Positions 51,366 through 61,196 are shown, counted from the stretch's first letter. The stretch: DNA of 64,000 nucleotides from Loktanella sp. DSM 29012 (GCF_900110705.1 NZ_FOEJ01000001.1:689501-753500); one strand, 5' to 3'. The notes: generated by a model from the letters alone, not told the origin. Translations and numbers: made by a program.

Positions 51366-52448
51366 TTATTGCGGAATTTCGCCTTCGATGCCTTCGACGT
51401 AGAAATTCATCCCCGCCAGCGTGCCGTCATCCGCAATCTCGCCCTCTGCCAGCCAGACGGACCCGTCCTGCCGGTTGATCGGCCCGGTAAAGGGATGGTA
51501 GCTGCCATCTGCAATCGCGTCGCGCATGGCCTCGGCGGACGCCTTAACCTCGGCGGGAACAGCGTCGGTGATTTCACCGATGCCGACCATGCCTGGACCG
51601 ATGCCGTCCCAGGTGCTAGTCGATTCCCATGTGCCATCCATCACGGCCTGCGTGCGCGCGATGTAATAGGGGGCCCAATCGTCGATGATCGAGGACACGC
51701 GCGGCATGGGGGCGTATTCCGCCATGTCCGATGCCTGACCGAATGTATAGACGTTGCCAGCCGCCTGAGCGGCCGCCTGCGGTGCCGTGGAGTCGGTGTG
51801 CTGCAACACCACGTCGGCACCCTGTTCGATCAGGACGGTTGCGGCTTCGGCCTCTTTCGCGGGGTCGAACCATGTGTAGGCCCAGACAATCTTGAACTCG
51901 ACGTCGGGGTTCACTTCCTTGGCGTGCAGGTAGGCGCTGTTGATGCCGCGAATGACCTCGGGGATCGGAAAGGACGCGATGTAGCCGATGATGTTGGATT
52001 CGGTGATCTGGCCTGCAATGTGGCCCTGAATGGCGCGACCTTCGTAGAAACGCGCGCTGTAGACGCTGACGTTGTCCGCCTGCTTGTAGCCGGTCGCGTG
52101 TTCGAATTTCACGTCCGGAAATTTGGCCGCGACGTTCACGGTCGGGTCCATGAAACCGAACGAGGTGGTGAAAATCAGGTCAGCGCCGTCCAGCGCCATC
52201 TGGGTGATCACACGTTCTGCATCGGGGCCTTCGGGGACGCTCTCGACGAAGACGGTCTCGACCGCGTCACCGAACTCTGCCTCGACGGCCAGACGCCCCT
52301 GATCGTGCTCGTAGGTCCAGCCGCCGTCGCCGACGGGGCCCACGTAGACGAAACCGACCTTGGTTTTTTCTGCATGAGCGGCGGCAAATGCGCCCGTGCC
52401 CATGGCGATGACGGCAGCCGTGCTGGCAATTAGTGTTCTGCGTTTCAT
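51366..52448 (-). CDS. BMP family ABC transporter substrate-binding protein
   Basis: A 360-residue exported protein with signal peptide KRRTLIASTAAVIAMGTGAF and the BMP/PnrA pattern KVGFVYVGPVGDGGWTYEHD, DLIFTTSFGFMDPTVNVAAK and VVLQHTDSTAPQAAAQAAG. BMP proteins bind nucleosides or purines. The ATG at 52448 has GGAGAGAG upstream; the frame is open further up but into the permease gene. Last gene of an xdhABC-ATPase-permease-permease-binding protein series, so the ligand is most likely a purine base or nucleoside. Confidence 0.92.
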   Translation of the reverse strand: MKRRTLIASTAAVIAMGTGAFAAAHAEKTKVGFVYVGPVGDGGWTYEHDQGRLAVEAEFGDAVETVFVESVPEGPDAERVITQMALDGADLIFTTSFGFMDPTVNVAAKFPDVKFEHATGYKQADNVSVYSARFYEGRAIQGHIAGQITESNIIGYIASFPIPEVIRGINSAYLHAKEVNPDVEFKIVWAYTWFDPAKEAEAATVLIEQGADVVLQHTDSTAPQAAAQAAGNVYTFGQASDMAEYAPMPRVSSIIDDWAPYYIARTQAVMDGTWESTSTWDGIGPGMVGIGEITDAVPAEVKASAEAMRDAIADGSYHPFTGPINRQDGSVWLAEGEIADDGTLAGMNFYVEGIEGEIPQ

Positions 52449-52473
52449 TTCACTCTCTCCTGTTGGTGCGGCC

Positions 52474-53388
52474 CTAGCGGGCGGCGTGGAATATCCGTCC
52501 CAGTGATCCTGGGCTCCGTCCGGCGGACATGATGACCAGAACGGCGATGGTGGCAAGATAGGGCGACATCGACAGGTACTCGACCGGGATCGCAACTCCT
52601 GCCGCCTGCAAATTCAGCTGCAGGACAGTGACGCCGCCGAAAAGATAGGCACCCAGCACCAGCCGTCCCGGCCGCCAGCTGGCGAATACGACGATGGCCA
52701 GTGCGATCCATCCAGCACCCGCGGTCATGCCCTCGGTCCATTGCGGGACGCGCACCAGCGACAGATAGGCACCGCCCAGACCCGCGCAGGCCCCGCCGAA
52801 TGCAATCGCCAGCATCCGCGTGCGACGCACGTTGTAACCCAGCGCATGGGCGGCATCGTGGTTTTCCCCCACGGCGCGCAGCACCAGCCCGGCGCGGCTA
52901 CGGAACAGGAAAAACCAGACGGCCAGTGCGATCAGCAGCCCGATATACACCATCGGATCATGCTGGAACACGATGGGACCGATAACCGGGATATCGCCCA
53001 GTATCGGGACATGGATATCCGGAAAGGACGGTGCCTTGATCCCGATATAGCCCTGTCCCATCAGTGCTGACAGGCCCAGCCCAAACAGCGTCAACGCAAG
53101 CCCCGTCGCCACCTGATTGGATAGCAGATATTGCGTCAGGAATCCGAACACCTGGCTCAGCAATGCGCCACCCAGGGCCGCCCCTGCGAACCCCAGCCAG
53201 GGGCTGCCGGTTGCCACGGCGACGATAAATCCTGTCACTGCGCCGGTGATCATCATGCCCTCGACGCCCAGGTTCAGAACGCCCGCACGTTCGACGACCA
53301 GTTCGCCGATTGCGGCCAGCAGGATCGGTGTGGCCGCCACCATCAGTGACGCAAAGAACAGGATCGGATTGATCGACGACAGGTCCAT
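52474..53388 (-). CDS. BMP-linked ABC transporter permease (second subunit)
   Basis: A 304-residue inner-membrane permease of the BPD_transp_2 (sugar/nucleoside) class with about eight to nine helices, including the conserved ERAGVLNLGVEGMMITGAVT block at 34-53 and the GENHDAAHALGYNVRRTRML coupling loop. Similar to YufQ/NupQ of nucleoside importers. GGAGG lies before the ATG at 53388. It works with the permease encoded just upstream. Confidence 0.92.
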   Translation of the reverse strand: MDLSSINPILFFASLMVAATPILLAAIGELVVERAGVLNLGVEGMMITGAVTGFIVAVATGSPWLGFAGAALGGALLSQVFGFLTQYLLSNQVATGLALTLFGLGLSALMGQGYIGIKAPSFPDIHVPILGDIPVIGPIVFQHDPMVYIGLLIALAVWFFLFRSRAGLVLRAVGENHDAAHALGYNVRRTRMLAIAFGGACAGLGGAYLSLVRVPQWTEGMTAGAGWIALAIVVFASWRPGRLVLGAYLFGGVTVLQLNLQAAGVAIPVEYLSMSPYLATIAVLVIMSAGRSPGSLGRIFHAAR

Positions 53389-53443
53389 CAGATGATGCCT
53401 CCGTGCAGGGTCAGGCGAACCACGCAGGTCTTGGTGCCGAACA

Positions 53444-54529
53444 TCACGACACCTCCTTGCGCAGCATCCGGATGCGATAGGTGGTGAACACGTCCACGGC
53501 CAGCAGGTTGAACAGCAGCATCCCCTGCAACAGGTTGATCGCTGCGGCAGGTAGCCCGAGGCTGGATTGCGCGATGCCGCCCCCGATGTAGGTCAATGCC
53601 ATCAGCGCGCCTGCGGCCATGATGCCGATGGGGTGCAGGCGACCAAGGAATGCCACGATGATCGCGGTGAACCCGTAGCCTACGTTGAAATCGATGCTGA
53701 TCTGGCCGGCCGGGCCTGCGACCTCGAACAGGCCAGCGGCCCCGGCCAGGGCACCGGACAGTCCCATGCAGATCAGCACCATGCGTGCCGGATTCACGCC
53801 CGCGAATTTCGCCGCGCGCGGGGCCTGTCCGGCCAGCCGCACGTGAAATCCGAAGACATGACGCGACAGCGTCACGTAGGCAAAGATGACAGTGATCAGG
53901 GCCGCGACCACGCCCCAGTGCATCCCGCTGCCCGATATCAGTTCAAGGTTCGCGGCAGATGGATATTGCGACAGGTTGCGGCTTCCGGGGAACCCCATGC
54001 CTTCGGGGTTGCGCATGGCACCCAGCGCCATGGCGGCCAGCAGTTGTTCCGCCACATAGACCAGCATTAGGCTGACCAGAATTTCATTGGTGCCGAACCG
54101 CACGCGCAGCAGGCCGGGGATCATTGCCCAGGCCCAGCCGCCCAACGCACCCGCCAGCACCATCGACGGAAAGATCAGCCAGCGTGCGTCCATCGGATAA
54201 AGTGCCAGCGCCACGCCCGCCCCGCAAATGGCACCGACGATGTACTGCCCCTCGGCTCCAATGTTCCACACCCCCGCACGAAAGCCAAAGCTCAACCCGA
54301 TGGCGATCAACACAAGCGGCGCGCCCTTGATCAGGATTTGCGGGCGGTAGAACCACGCAAATTCCGAAAACAGCGGATCAAGAAAAATCGTACGGATCAC
54401 GGTGATTGAATTCTGGCCAAGGGCCGCGAACAGCAGGCCGCCCAGCACCATGGTCAGCAAAACCGCCATGACCGGACTGCCCCAGGCCCACAGCCGCGAC
54501 GGCGCCTCGCGTTTTTCCAGAACGATCAC
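53444..54529 (-). CDS. BMP-linked ABC transporter permease (first subunit)
   Basis: A 361-residue permease of the same class as its neighbour (YufP/NupP-like), with about nine helices and the block FRAGVWNIGAEGQYIVGAIC (84-103) plus the coupling loop GQAPRAAKFAGVNPARMVLI. The start is GTG at 54529. A copy of the dispersed repeat separates it from the ATPase gene, the only notable gap in an otherwise tightly packed operon. Confidence 0.92.
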   Translation of the reverse strand: MIVLEKREAPSRLWAWGSPVMAVLLTMVLGGLLFAALGQNSITVIRTIFLDPLFSEFAWFYRPQILIKGAPLVLIAIGLSFGFRAGVWNIGAEGQYIVGAICGAGVALALYPMDARWLIFPSMVLAGALGGWAWAMIPGLLRVRFGTNEILVSLMLVYVAEQLLAAMALGAMRNPEGMGFPGSRNLSQYPSAANLELISGSGMHWGVVAALITVIFAYVTLSRHVFGFHVRLAGQAPRAAKFAGVNPARMVLICMGLSGALAGAAGLFEVAGPAGQISIDFNVGYGFTAIIVAFLGRLHPIGIMAAGALMALTYIGGGIAQSSLGLPAAAINLLQGMLLFNLLAVDVFTTYRIRMLRKEVS

Positions 54530-54542
54530 AGCGCAGCCTTTT

Positions 54543-54583
54543 GTATCATCTTGCCAAAAATACTCGCCCGCCGCAGGCGTCCC
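54543..54583 (-). repeat. Dispersed GC-stem repeat, copy E
   Basis: Read on the minus strand: GGGACGCCTGCGGCGGGC then GAGTATTTTTGGCAAGATGA and TAC. The 20-base tail core is identical to that of copy G at 60754. It lies between the ATPase and permease genes of the purine transporter, in the direction of transcription. Confidence 0.8.
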
Positions 54584-56107
54584 TCACTCTGCCACATGCG
54601 CGACCTCCATGTCGTGGGCACCGCCCAGCATCATCCCGATCTGGTCGACCGTCAGCCCGCGGGCCGCGCGTGGCGCGCTCAGCCGGCCTTCGGTCAGGGC
54701 ACAGAACCGGTCCGAGATCTCCATCAGCTCGTCCAGATCCTGAGAGATCACGACAACGGCAGCCCCTTCATCCGCCAGCGTCAGCAGCGCCTGCCGGATT
54801 GCTGCCGCAGCCGCCGCATCAACGCCCCATGTCGGCTGGTTGACGACCAGAACGCGGGGGGCCTGCATGATCTCGCGGCCGATCACGAATTTCTGCAGGT
54901 TGCCACCCGACAGGGAGGCCGCCGTATGCTGCGGTCCGGGCGTTCGGACATCGAATTGCGCGATGACCGCGCTGGCAAAGGCCCGCGCCTGCGGCCAGTC
55001 CACAAATCCGCGCCGTGTCAGTGATTTGCGGGTGATCGCCGTGACGGCCGCGTTTTCTGTCAGGCTCATGTCCGGTGCCGCCGCATGGCCCAACCGCTCC
55101 TCGGGCGCGCAGAGCAATCCCAGTGCGCGGCGTGCATTCACCGGGCTACGCCCCACCGGTTTGCCATCCAGCAATACGGCGTCGTTGTCGCTCATCGTCT
55201 CGCCGGACAGCACGGCCACCAGTTCATCTTGGCCGTTCCCGGCCACGCCACCGATGCCCAGCACCTCGCCCGCGCGTACGGCGATGCGGATGTCGCGCAG
55301 CGCCGTGCCGAACCGATGCGATGCGGGGGCTGACAATCCTGTCAGTTCCAGCGCCATGGCTCCTTCCGGTCGGGCGGCGCGCACGGGTGATTGCAGGACC
55401 TGACCCACCATAAGTTCTGCCATCTCGCGCGGCGCGGTAGTGCGGGGGTCGCAGGTCGCCACGACCTGTCCCATCCGCAGGATCGTCGCGGCCTCGCACA
55501 GGGCCGCGATTTCCGACAGCTTGTGGCTGATATACAGGATCGATGTCCCCTCGGCCGCCAGTTTGCGCAGGGTCTTGAACAGGATCTCCACCTCCTGCGG
55601 CGTCAGCACCGAGGTTGGTTCATCCATGATCAGCAGCTTGGGGTTCTGAAGAAGGCAGCGGATGATCTCGACCCGCTGGCGTTCGCCAGCGGACAGATCG
55701 CCTACGATCTGATCGGGGTCCAGCGGCAGACCGTACTGATCCGACACGCGCCGCACCTCGGCTGCGATGGCGCGGGGGCTGGGTGGATTGTCCATGCCCA
55801 GGACGATGTTTTCCGCGACCGTCAACGCGTCGAACAATGAAAAGTGCTGGAACACCATGCCCACACCGGCCTTGCGTGCGGCGGCCGGGTCCGTCGGCGC
55901 AAAGGGTGCCCCCCGCATGTCCATCGTCCCGCTGTCGGGTTTGACCAACCCGTATATGGTCTTCACGAGCGTTGACTTGCCTGCGCCATTCTCGCCCAGC
56001 AAGGCATGGATTTCACCCACGCCCACGGAAAACGATACCTCCCTGTTTGCGATCACGCTGCCATAGGCCTTGGTCAGGCCCGTGATGTTCAGCAGCGTGT
56101 CCCTCAT
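54584..56107 (-). CDS. BMP-linked ABC transporter ATP-binding protein (two ATPase domains)
   Basis: A 507-residue tandem ATPase like RbsA/YufO. The first domain has Walker A LLGENGAGKSTLVKTIYGL, signature LSAGERQRVEIIRCLLQNP and Walker B LLIMDEPTSVL. The second domain (about 255-507) has a degenerate Walker A (GIGGVAGNGQDELVAVL), signature LSGGNLQKFVIGREIMQAP, and VLVVNQPTWGVD where the Walker B glutamate is replaced, as usual for this family. It energises purine/nucleoside import. Start overlaps the xdhC stop by 4 bases. Confidence 0.93.
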   Translation of the reverse strand: MRDTLLNITGLTKAYGSVIANREVSFSVGVGEIHALLGENGAGKSTLVKTIYGLVKPDSGTMDMRGAPFAPTDPAAARKAGVGMVFQHFSLFDALTVAENIVLGMDNPPSPRAIAAEVRRVSDQYGLPLDPDQIVGDLSAGERQRVEIIRCLLQNPKLLIMDEPTSVLTPQEVEILFKTLRKLAAEGTSILYISHKLSEIAALCEAATILRMGQVVATCDPRTTAPREMAELMVGQVLQSPVRAARPEGAMALELTGLSAPASHRFGTALRDIRIAVRAGEVLGIGGVAGNGQDELVAVLSGETMSDNDAVLLDGKPVGRSPVNARRALGLLCAPEERLGHAAAPDMSLTENAAVTAITRKSLTRRGFVDWPQARAFASAVIAQFDVRTPGPQHTAASLSGGNLQKFVIGREIMQAPRVLVVNQPTWGVDAAAAAAIRQALLTLADEGAAVVVISQDLDELMEISDRFCALTEGRLSAPRAARGLTVDQIGMMLGGAHDMEVAHVAE

Positions 56108-56847
56108 GCGCGGCGGTCCTGTCTAGCAGCGGTCTGTCGCATCATCGCGTATGCGACACCAATGGCAATGGCCTGCGGGTGTTTTCCCAGGCCCGGATCG
56201 CCGATTGGACAGGCGATGCGTGCAATTTGTGCAGACGCATGACCCAGAGATTGCAACCGCCCCCGAAACCGTGCCCATTTCGTCGCCGATCCGATCAGCC
56301 CCACCGTCGCAAAGCGCCGCGACAGGATGGCGTGGCACAAATCCAGATCGATCCTGTGCGAATAGGTCACGATCAGATGATGGGTGTCATCGGGTGCGTG
56401 GGCCACGGCCCGCACCATGTCGGCGGCCACCAGCGGGGTCACATCCGGCGGCAGCAATGACGGCATCCGGTCGGCCGCGTCGTCGATCAGTGTCACCGAC
56501 CACTCTGGCAGCGGGGCCATCGTGGCTGCGATGGCGCGACCGACATGACCTGCACCCCAGATCCACAAGGGTGCGCCTTGTGGGGGCTCCAGCCGGTCCG
56601 CCAGATCATAGTCAAGCGTCACAGACCCGCCGCAGCATTGCCCCAGCGCAGGCCCCAGCGGCACGGTCTGGCGGCTCTCCGCCCGGCCCTCACGCAGCAT
56701 CGCACGGGCGCGGGCGATGGCCTCCCATTCCAGCGCACCACCACCGATGGTACCTTCGGTGCGGTCCGGCCAGACCAGCATGGCCGTGCCTGTTTCACGG
56801 GGGACAGATCCCGCGGTCTGGCTCACGGTGATGCGGATCGCCGTCAT
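56104..56847 (-). CDS. xdhC: Xanthine dehydrogenase accessory protein
   Basis: A 247-residue XdhC that carries and inserts sulfurated molybdenum cofactor into XdhB. VSQTAGSVPRETGTAMLVWP and TIGGGALEWEAIARARAML form the N-terminal XdhC domain, with the conserved cysteine pair in LGQCCGGSVTLDY; the C-terminal Rossmann part has LWIWGAGHVGRAIA and TVGLIGSATKWARFRGRL. The ATG at 56847 overlaps the xdhB stop (ATGA). Full length. Confidence 0.95.
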   Translation of the reverse strand: MTAIRITVSQTAGSVPRETGTAMLVWPDRTEGTIGGGALEWEAIARARAMLREGRAESRQTVPLGPALGQCCGGSVTLDYDLADRLEPPQGAPLWIWGAGHVGRAIAATMAPLPEWSVTLIDDAADRMPSLLPPDVTPLVAADMVRAVAHAPDDTHHLIVTYSHRIDLDLCHAILSRRFATVGLIGSATKWARFRGRLQSLGHASAQIARIACPIGDPGLGKHPQAIAIGVAYAMMRQTAARQDRRA

Positions 56848-59264
56848 CGCCGACCTTTGGCGCGCCCGATAGCGGCCAGAACCTGTTCGGCGGTCGCGGG
56901 GGCTTGCAGGTCCGGCCAATGCGGCCCGCAGGATGCCACCGCATCCGCGAGTGCGGCAAAGTTCGACACGCCCAGCATGAACGGCGGCTCGCCCACGGCC
57001 TTGGACCGGTAGATTGTCGCGGCCGGGTTCGGCTGATCCCAAAGGTCCACGTTGAACACCGGCGGACGGTCCGAACAGGCCGGGATCTTGTAGGTGCTGG
57101 GCGCATGGGTCTTGAGGGTGCCCGCCTTGTCCCAGACCAGTTCCTCCATGGTCAGCCAGCCCGCACCCTGCACATAGCCGCCCTCGACCTGCCCGATATC
57201 AAGGGCAGGGTTCAGCGAGGCACCGGCGTCATGCAGCACATCCGTGCGCAAGATGCGGTTTTCGCCGGTCAGGGTATCGACCACCACTTCGGTGACGGCA
57301 CAGCCCTGGGCAAAATAGAAAAACGGACGTCCCTGTCCGGCGATCCGGTCCCAGGCCAGGTCCGGTGTCTTGTAAAATCCGGTCGCCGACAGGCTGACCC
57401 GGTTCTGATAGGCGGTCAGGGCAGCCTGCGCAAAGGTCATGGTCTCGCCTGCGACCGTCACGGCATTCTCCTCGAACACCACCGTCTGTGGTGCGACCTG
57501 ATGCAGCGCGGCCAGACAATCCGCAATCCGGTCCCGGATCGTGTCACAGGCAATCGCCACCGCCATGCCGTTCAGATCAGCCCCGGACGAGGCTGCGGTC
57601 GCGCTCGTGTTGGGCACCTTGTCGGTATCGGTCGCGGTGATCTTGACGGCACCCACATCCACGCCAAAACGAGACGCCGCAACCTGTGCGACCTTCTGGA
57701 ACAACCCCTGTCCCATCTCGGTGCCGCCATGGTTCAAATGGATCGACCCGTCCTGATACACATGCACCAGCGCGCCAGCCTGATTGAGGTGCGTCAGCGT
57801 GAACGAAATCCCGAACTTGACCGGGGCAAATCCGATGCCGCGTTTCAACACGGGCGATCCTGCGTTCCAATCCGCAATCGCCGCACGCCGGGCGGCATAG
57901 TCCGCCGTATCCAGCAGCCGGTCGGTCATCTCATGCAGAATAAAGTCTTCGACCGCCATGCCGTAGGGTGTGGTATTCACATCGTCAGCCACGACCGCGT
58001 GCCGATCGTCCGCCACAGTCTGCGATCCGCGCGATGCTAGGTCCGCATGCATCATCTTGCCGGAAATACTCTCGGGGGGGGCCGCAGGCCGGGGGGCAGA
58101 CAGCCCCCCCGCGACATCGCCCATCGCGCGGTAGTAGTTGACCCGGCGCACTGCGACAGGGTCCAGCCCAAGCGTCTGTGCGACATGGTCCATCACCCGC
58201 TCGATCCCCACGACGCCCTGCGGCCCGCCGAACCCGCGAAAGGCGGTGGCACTTTGGGTGTTGGTTTTCAGCCGGTGTGACGTGATCCGGCAGGCGTCCA
58301 GCAGATAGGCGTTGTCGGCATGCAGCATCGCGCGATCTGCCACGGGCAGCGACAGGTCCATTGCCCAGCCACAGCGCGTATAATGCGTGAAATCCACAGC
58401 CTGCAGCCGACCATCTGCGTCAAATCCCACGTCGTAGTCGACGGTGAAATCATGCCGTTTTCCGGTGATGACCATGTCATCGTCGCGGTCATAACGCATC
58501 TTGCACGGACGCCTCGTGGCAGCGGCGGCCACAGCGCAAGCCACAGCCAGCGCATTGCCCTGGCTTTCCTTGCCGCCGAAACCGCCGCCCATCCGGCGCA
58601 CGGCCACGCGGACCGCGTGCATGGGCACGCCCAGTGCCTCTGCAACCTTGTGCTGGATTTCGGTGGGATGCTGGGTGCTGGAATGCACCAGCATGTCGCC
58701 CGCCTCTTGCGGGATGGCGAGGGCGGATTGCCCTTCGAGGTAGAAATGTTCCTGCCCGCCCATGGTGATCCGGCCCTGCAGGCGGTGGGGTGCTCTGGAC
58801 AGGGCGGCGTCGGGGTCGCCCTTGGTCCAGACGCGGGGTCCGTCCTCGAACCGGCTGTCGGCGGCAAGGGCCTGTTCCACCGTCAGGATCGGGTCCTGTG
58901 CGTCGTAGGTGATCTGCGCCAGCGCCGCTGCACGGCGGGCCTGACCATGGCTTTCTGCGATCACCAGAAACACCGGCTGGCCCGCATAATGCACGGTGCC
59001 GTCAGACAAAAGCGGCTCGTCATGGTTTGACGGACTGACGTCGCAGTCGCGTGGCAGATCGTCCGCAGTCATTACCATGACCACGCCCGGTGCCGCGCGC
59101 ACGGCGTCAAGGTCCATCGCCGTGATCGTGCCGCGCGCGCAAGTCGACAGGCCAAAGGCCAGCGACAGCGTGTTCGCGGGTGTCGGGATATCATCCACAT
59201 AGCGGGCGGTCCCCGTCACATGCAGGGCCGCGGCGTCATGGGGCAGGGGTTTCGCGACACTCAT
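56844..59264 (-). CDS. xdhB: Xanthine dehydrogenase molybdopterin-binding subunit
   Basis: An 806-residue large subunit that hydroxylates hypoxanthine and xanthine at a molybdenum centre. The molybdopterin and active-site blocks are intact: [20 protein letters not shown] (223-242), [20 protein letters not shown] (340-359) and the catalytic-glutamate segment [19 protein letters not shown] near 775. Between NYYRA (376-380) and [11 protein letters not shown] (431-441), where homologues usually have a short loop, there is a long insert whose codons 385-407 are a copy of the dispersed repeat found between genes. Overlaps xdhA and xdhC by 4 bases each. Confidence 0.93.
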   Translation of the reverse strand: MSVAKPLPHDAAALHVTGTARYVDDIPTPANTLSLAFGLSTCARGTITAMDLDAVRAAPGVVMVMTADDLPRDCDVSPSNHDEPLLSDGTVHYAGQPVFLVIAESHGQARRAAALAQITYDAQDPILTVEQALAADSRFEDGPRVWTKGDPDAALSRAPHRLQGRITMGGQEHFYLEGQSALAIPQEAGDMLVHSSTQHPTEIQHKVAEALGVPMHAVRVAVRRMGGGFGGKESQGNALAVACAVAAAATRRPCKMRYDRDDDMVITGKRHDFTVDYDVGFDADGRLQAVDFTHYTRCGWAMDLSLPVADRAMLHADNAYLLDACRITSHRLKTNTQSATAFRGFGGPQGVVGIERVMDHVAQTLGLDPVAVRRVNYYRAMGDVAGGLSAPRPAAPPESISGKMMHADLASRGSQTVADDRHAVVADDVNTTPYGMAVEDFILHEMTDRLLDTADYAARRAAIADWNAGSPVLKRGIGFAPVKFGISFTLTHLNQAGALVHVYQDGSIHLNHGGTEMGQGLFQKVAQVAASRFGVDVGAVKITATDTDKVPNTSATAASSGADLNGMAVAIACDTIRDRIADCLAALHQVAPQTVVFEENAVTVAGETMTFAQAALTAYQNRVSLSATGFYKTPDLAWDRIAGQGRPFFYFAQGCAVTEVVVDTLTGENRILRTDVLHDAGASLNPALDIGQVEGGYVQGAGWLTMEELVWDKAGTLKTHAPSTYKIPACSDRPPVFNVDLWDQPNPAATIYRSKAVGEPPFMLGVSNFAALADAVASCGPHWPDLQAPATAEQVLAAIGRAKGRR
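58044..58112 (-). repeat. Dispersed GC-stem repeat, copy F, inside xdhB in frame
   Basis: Minus strand: a G run with CTGTCTGCCCCCCGGCCTGC, GGCCCCCCCC, then GAGAGTATTTCCGGCAAGAT and GATGC. It matches the intergenic copies A, E and G, but here is translated as [20 protein letters not shown] plus MHA within XdhB without breaking the frame. Confidence 0.85.
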
Positions 59265-60613
59265 GCTGTCACCGCATGCAGGTTGATGGCCTGTCCCGTG
59301 AGGTCGGCGTGGTAGCGGCGCAGCAGGTTCTGGGCCGTTTGCAAACGGTACGCCGCACTGGCGCGCATGTCCGACAACGGCTGGAAATCATCGGCAAAGG
59401 CGGGCAGGGCAGCATTCACGGTTGCGATGGTCCAGGGCTGGCCGATCAAGACAGCCTCTACTGCCCCGGCGCGCATCGGTGTGCCCGCCATACCGCCGAA
59501 CGCGATCCGCGCGGTCGTCACGACTCCATCCGCGATTTCCAGATCAAACGCCCCGCAGACCGCCGAAATATCCTGATCAAAGCGTTTGGAGATCTTGTAG
59601 ACGCGGTGGTTCGCGCGGCCCTTGGGGATCGTGACGCCGGTGACGAATTCGCCCGGCGCGCGGTCCTGCTTGCCGTAGCTGAGAAAGAAGTCCTGCAGCG
59701 GCATGTCGCGCGTCGCGTCCCCGCAGCGCAGGTGCAACGTCGTACCCAGGGCGATCAGCGCAGGCGGATTGTCCCCGATGGGAGAGCCATTGGCGATATT
59801 GCCGCCGATGGTCGCGGCATTGCGCACCTGGACCGAGCCATAGCGCCGGATCATCGCGGCATAGGACGGGTAATGCGGTGCGATGGCGTCCAGCACGCGG
59901 GTCATCGTGACGCCCGCACCAAGATGGATCGCATCATCGGTCTGGGTGATCTGTTGCAAGTCGGCGCAGCGGTTCAGAAACGCCACCTCGCCCAGGTCGC
60001 GGAACTGTTTGGTGACCCACAGGCCCACATCCGTGGCCCCCGCAATCAGCGTGCCGTCAGGGTGCGCCTGATACCAGGCGGCCAGCGCATCGGCACTGTC
60101 CGGTGCAAATGGCGCGTCAACGTCAACGGGTGCGTCGTGCATCCATGCGGGGACCTCTGCGGCTGCGGTCGCCTCGGCTGCGCGAATGATTGGCGCATAG
60201 CCGGTGCAGCGGCACAGGTTGCCGGACAGTTGGTCGTCGTGATCGGTGCGACCGTTCAGATGTGCGGTCGCCATGCTGACGATGAATCCCGGCGTGCAGA
60301 ACCCGCACTGGCTACCGTGATGGTCGATCATCGCCTGCTGCGCGGGATGCATTGTGCCGTCTGGACCTGCGATCCCTTCGACCGTGCGGATCGATTTGCC
60401 CGCCAGTTGCGGCATGAACAGGATGCAGGCGTTCAGCGCGCGGGCCCCTTGATCGTCGGTGACCATGACGGTGCAGGCCCCGCAGTCGCCTTCGTTGCAG
60501 CCTTCCTTTGTGCCGGTCAGGCCGCGGTTTTCGCGGAGCCAATCCAGCAGGGTGCGCGTGGCTGTGGTGTCGGCGGTGACGACCTCGCCGTTGAGGCGAA
60601 AGGTGATGTCCAT
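59261..60613 (-). CDS. xdhA: Xanthine dehydrogenase small subunit (2Fe-2S and FAD)
   Basis: A 450-residue electron-transfer subunit. The plant-type [2Fe-2S] cysteines are C39, C44, C47 and C63; the second cluster has C103, C106, C134 and C136 (CGFCTPGF and NLCRCTGY). Residues 170-440 form the FAD domain, with [20 protein letters not shown] and [20 protein letters not shown]. First gene of the xdhABC-transporter series; divergent from the glyoxalase-like gene, with a dispersed repeat in the gap. Confidence 0.95.
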   Translation of the reverse strand: MDITFRLNGEVVTADTTATRTLLDWLRENRGLTGTKEGCNEGDCGACTVMVTDDQGARALNACILFMPQLAGKSIRTVEGIAGPDGTMHPAQQAMIDHHGSQCGFCTPGFIVSMATAHLNGRTDHDDQLSGNLCRCTGYAPIIRAAEATAAAEVPAWMHDAPVDVDAPFAPDSADALAAWYQAHPDGTLIAGATDVGLWVTKQFRDLGEVAFLNRCADLQQITQTDDAIHLGAGVTMTRVLDAIAPHYPSYAAMIRRYGSVQVRNAATIGGNIANGSPIGDNPPALIALGTTLHLRCGDATRDMPLQDFFLSYGKQDRAPGEFVTGVTIPKGRANHRVYKISKRFDQDISAVCGAFDLEIADGVVTTARIAFGGMAGTPMRAGAVEAVLIGQPWTIATVNAALPAFADDFQPLSDMRASAAYRLQTAQNLLRRYHADLTGQAINLHAVTA

Positions 60614-60719
60614 GAATTATGTCCGCCGCGATACCGGATGTGCAGGAACGGGCGCGTCGATGCGGCGTAGACGCGGCCCGGTGAGTAGAAAACCGGATCG
60701 GGCTGCATTTGGCAAGTGC

Positions 60720-60776
60720 GGAGGGGGCGCGGCCCCCGGCTGCGCCTCCCCCGGAGTATTTTTGGCAAGATGATAC
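60720..60776 (+). repeat. Dispersed GC-stem repeat, copy G
   Basis: GGAGGGGGCGCGGCCCCCGG then CTGCGCCTCCCCC and GAGTATTTTTGGCAAGATGA TAC. The arms GGAGGGGGCGC and GCGCCTCCCCC can pair with one mismatch and one wobble, giving a stem followed by TATTTTT, a terminator-like shape. It sits in the divergent gap between xdhA and the glyoxalase-like gene. Confidence 0.85.
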
Positions 60777-60832
60777 AGCACCATGGCGAAGGAAGCAGCA
60801 CCATGCGAATATGCGCGGCAGAGGGGTTCGCG

Positions 60833-61192
60833 ATGACTGGTTTCAGGATTTCGGCGCTGCATCACGTCCAACTGGCCATGCCAGAAGGGGCAGAAGACAT
60901 GGCGCGTGCCTTTTACGCCGGGCGGCTGGGGCTGACCGAGGTGGCAAAGCCTGCGGCCCTGGCCGTGCGGGGAGGCGTCTGGTTCGCGGGTGGCACTCTG
61001 TCGCTGCATCTGGGGGTCGAGGACCCGTTCATCCCCGCGCGCAAGGCGCATCCCGCGTTGATTGTCGATGATCTCGAGGCGGCGCAGGCTGCCTTGGGTG
61101 GGTCGCAGATCACGGCACTGCCGGGGTTGCGGCGGTTTTATGTCGACGATCCCTTTGGCAACCGGATCGAAATCGTGCAGCCTGTGGCGTGA
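60833..61192 (+). CDS. Glyoxalase/bleomycin-resistance (VOC) fold protein
   Basis: A 119-residue single-domain VOC protein: LHHVQLAMPEGAEDMARAFY at 8-27, GVWFAGGTLSLHLGVEDPF in the middle and RRFYVDDPFGNRIEIVQP at the end, the usual metal-ligand spacing of H, H and E. Family members are metal-dependent lyases, dioxygenases or antibiotic-binding proteins; the substrate here is unknown. The ATG at 60833 follows GAGGGG; an in-frame ATG at 60803 is an alternative. Confidence 0.88.
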   Translation: MTGFRISALHHVQLAMPEGAEDMARAFYAGRLGLTEVAKPAALAVRGGVWFAGGTLSLHLGVEDPFIPARKAHPALIVDDLEAAQAALGGSQITALPGLRRFYVDDPFGNRIEIVQPVA

Positions 61193-61196
61193 CCTT

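Noticed and set aside
46812-52433. Several 300-390-codon open frames on the plus strand opposite the polyol and BMP transporter genes
   Set aside because: All are antisense shadows of clearly recognisable minus-strand genes and have low-complexity, histidine- and glutamine-rich products.
53389-53443. An 18-codon open frame between the two BMP-linked permease genes
   Set aside because: Too short, no ribosome site of its own and no recognisable product; it is probably just the leader carrying the GGAGG site of the next gene.
58044-58112. Frameshift or pseudogene in xdhB at the repeat
   Set aside because: The repeat adds a whole number of codons, the frame continues, and every active-site motif downstream is intact.
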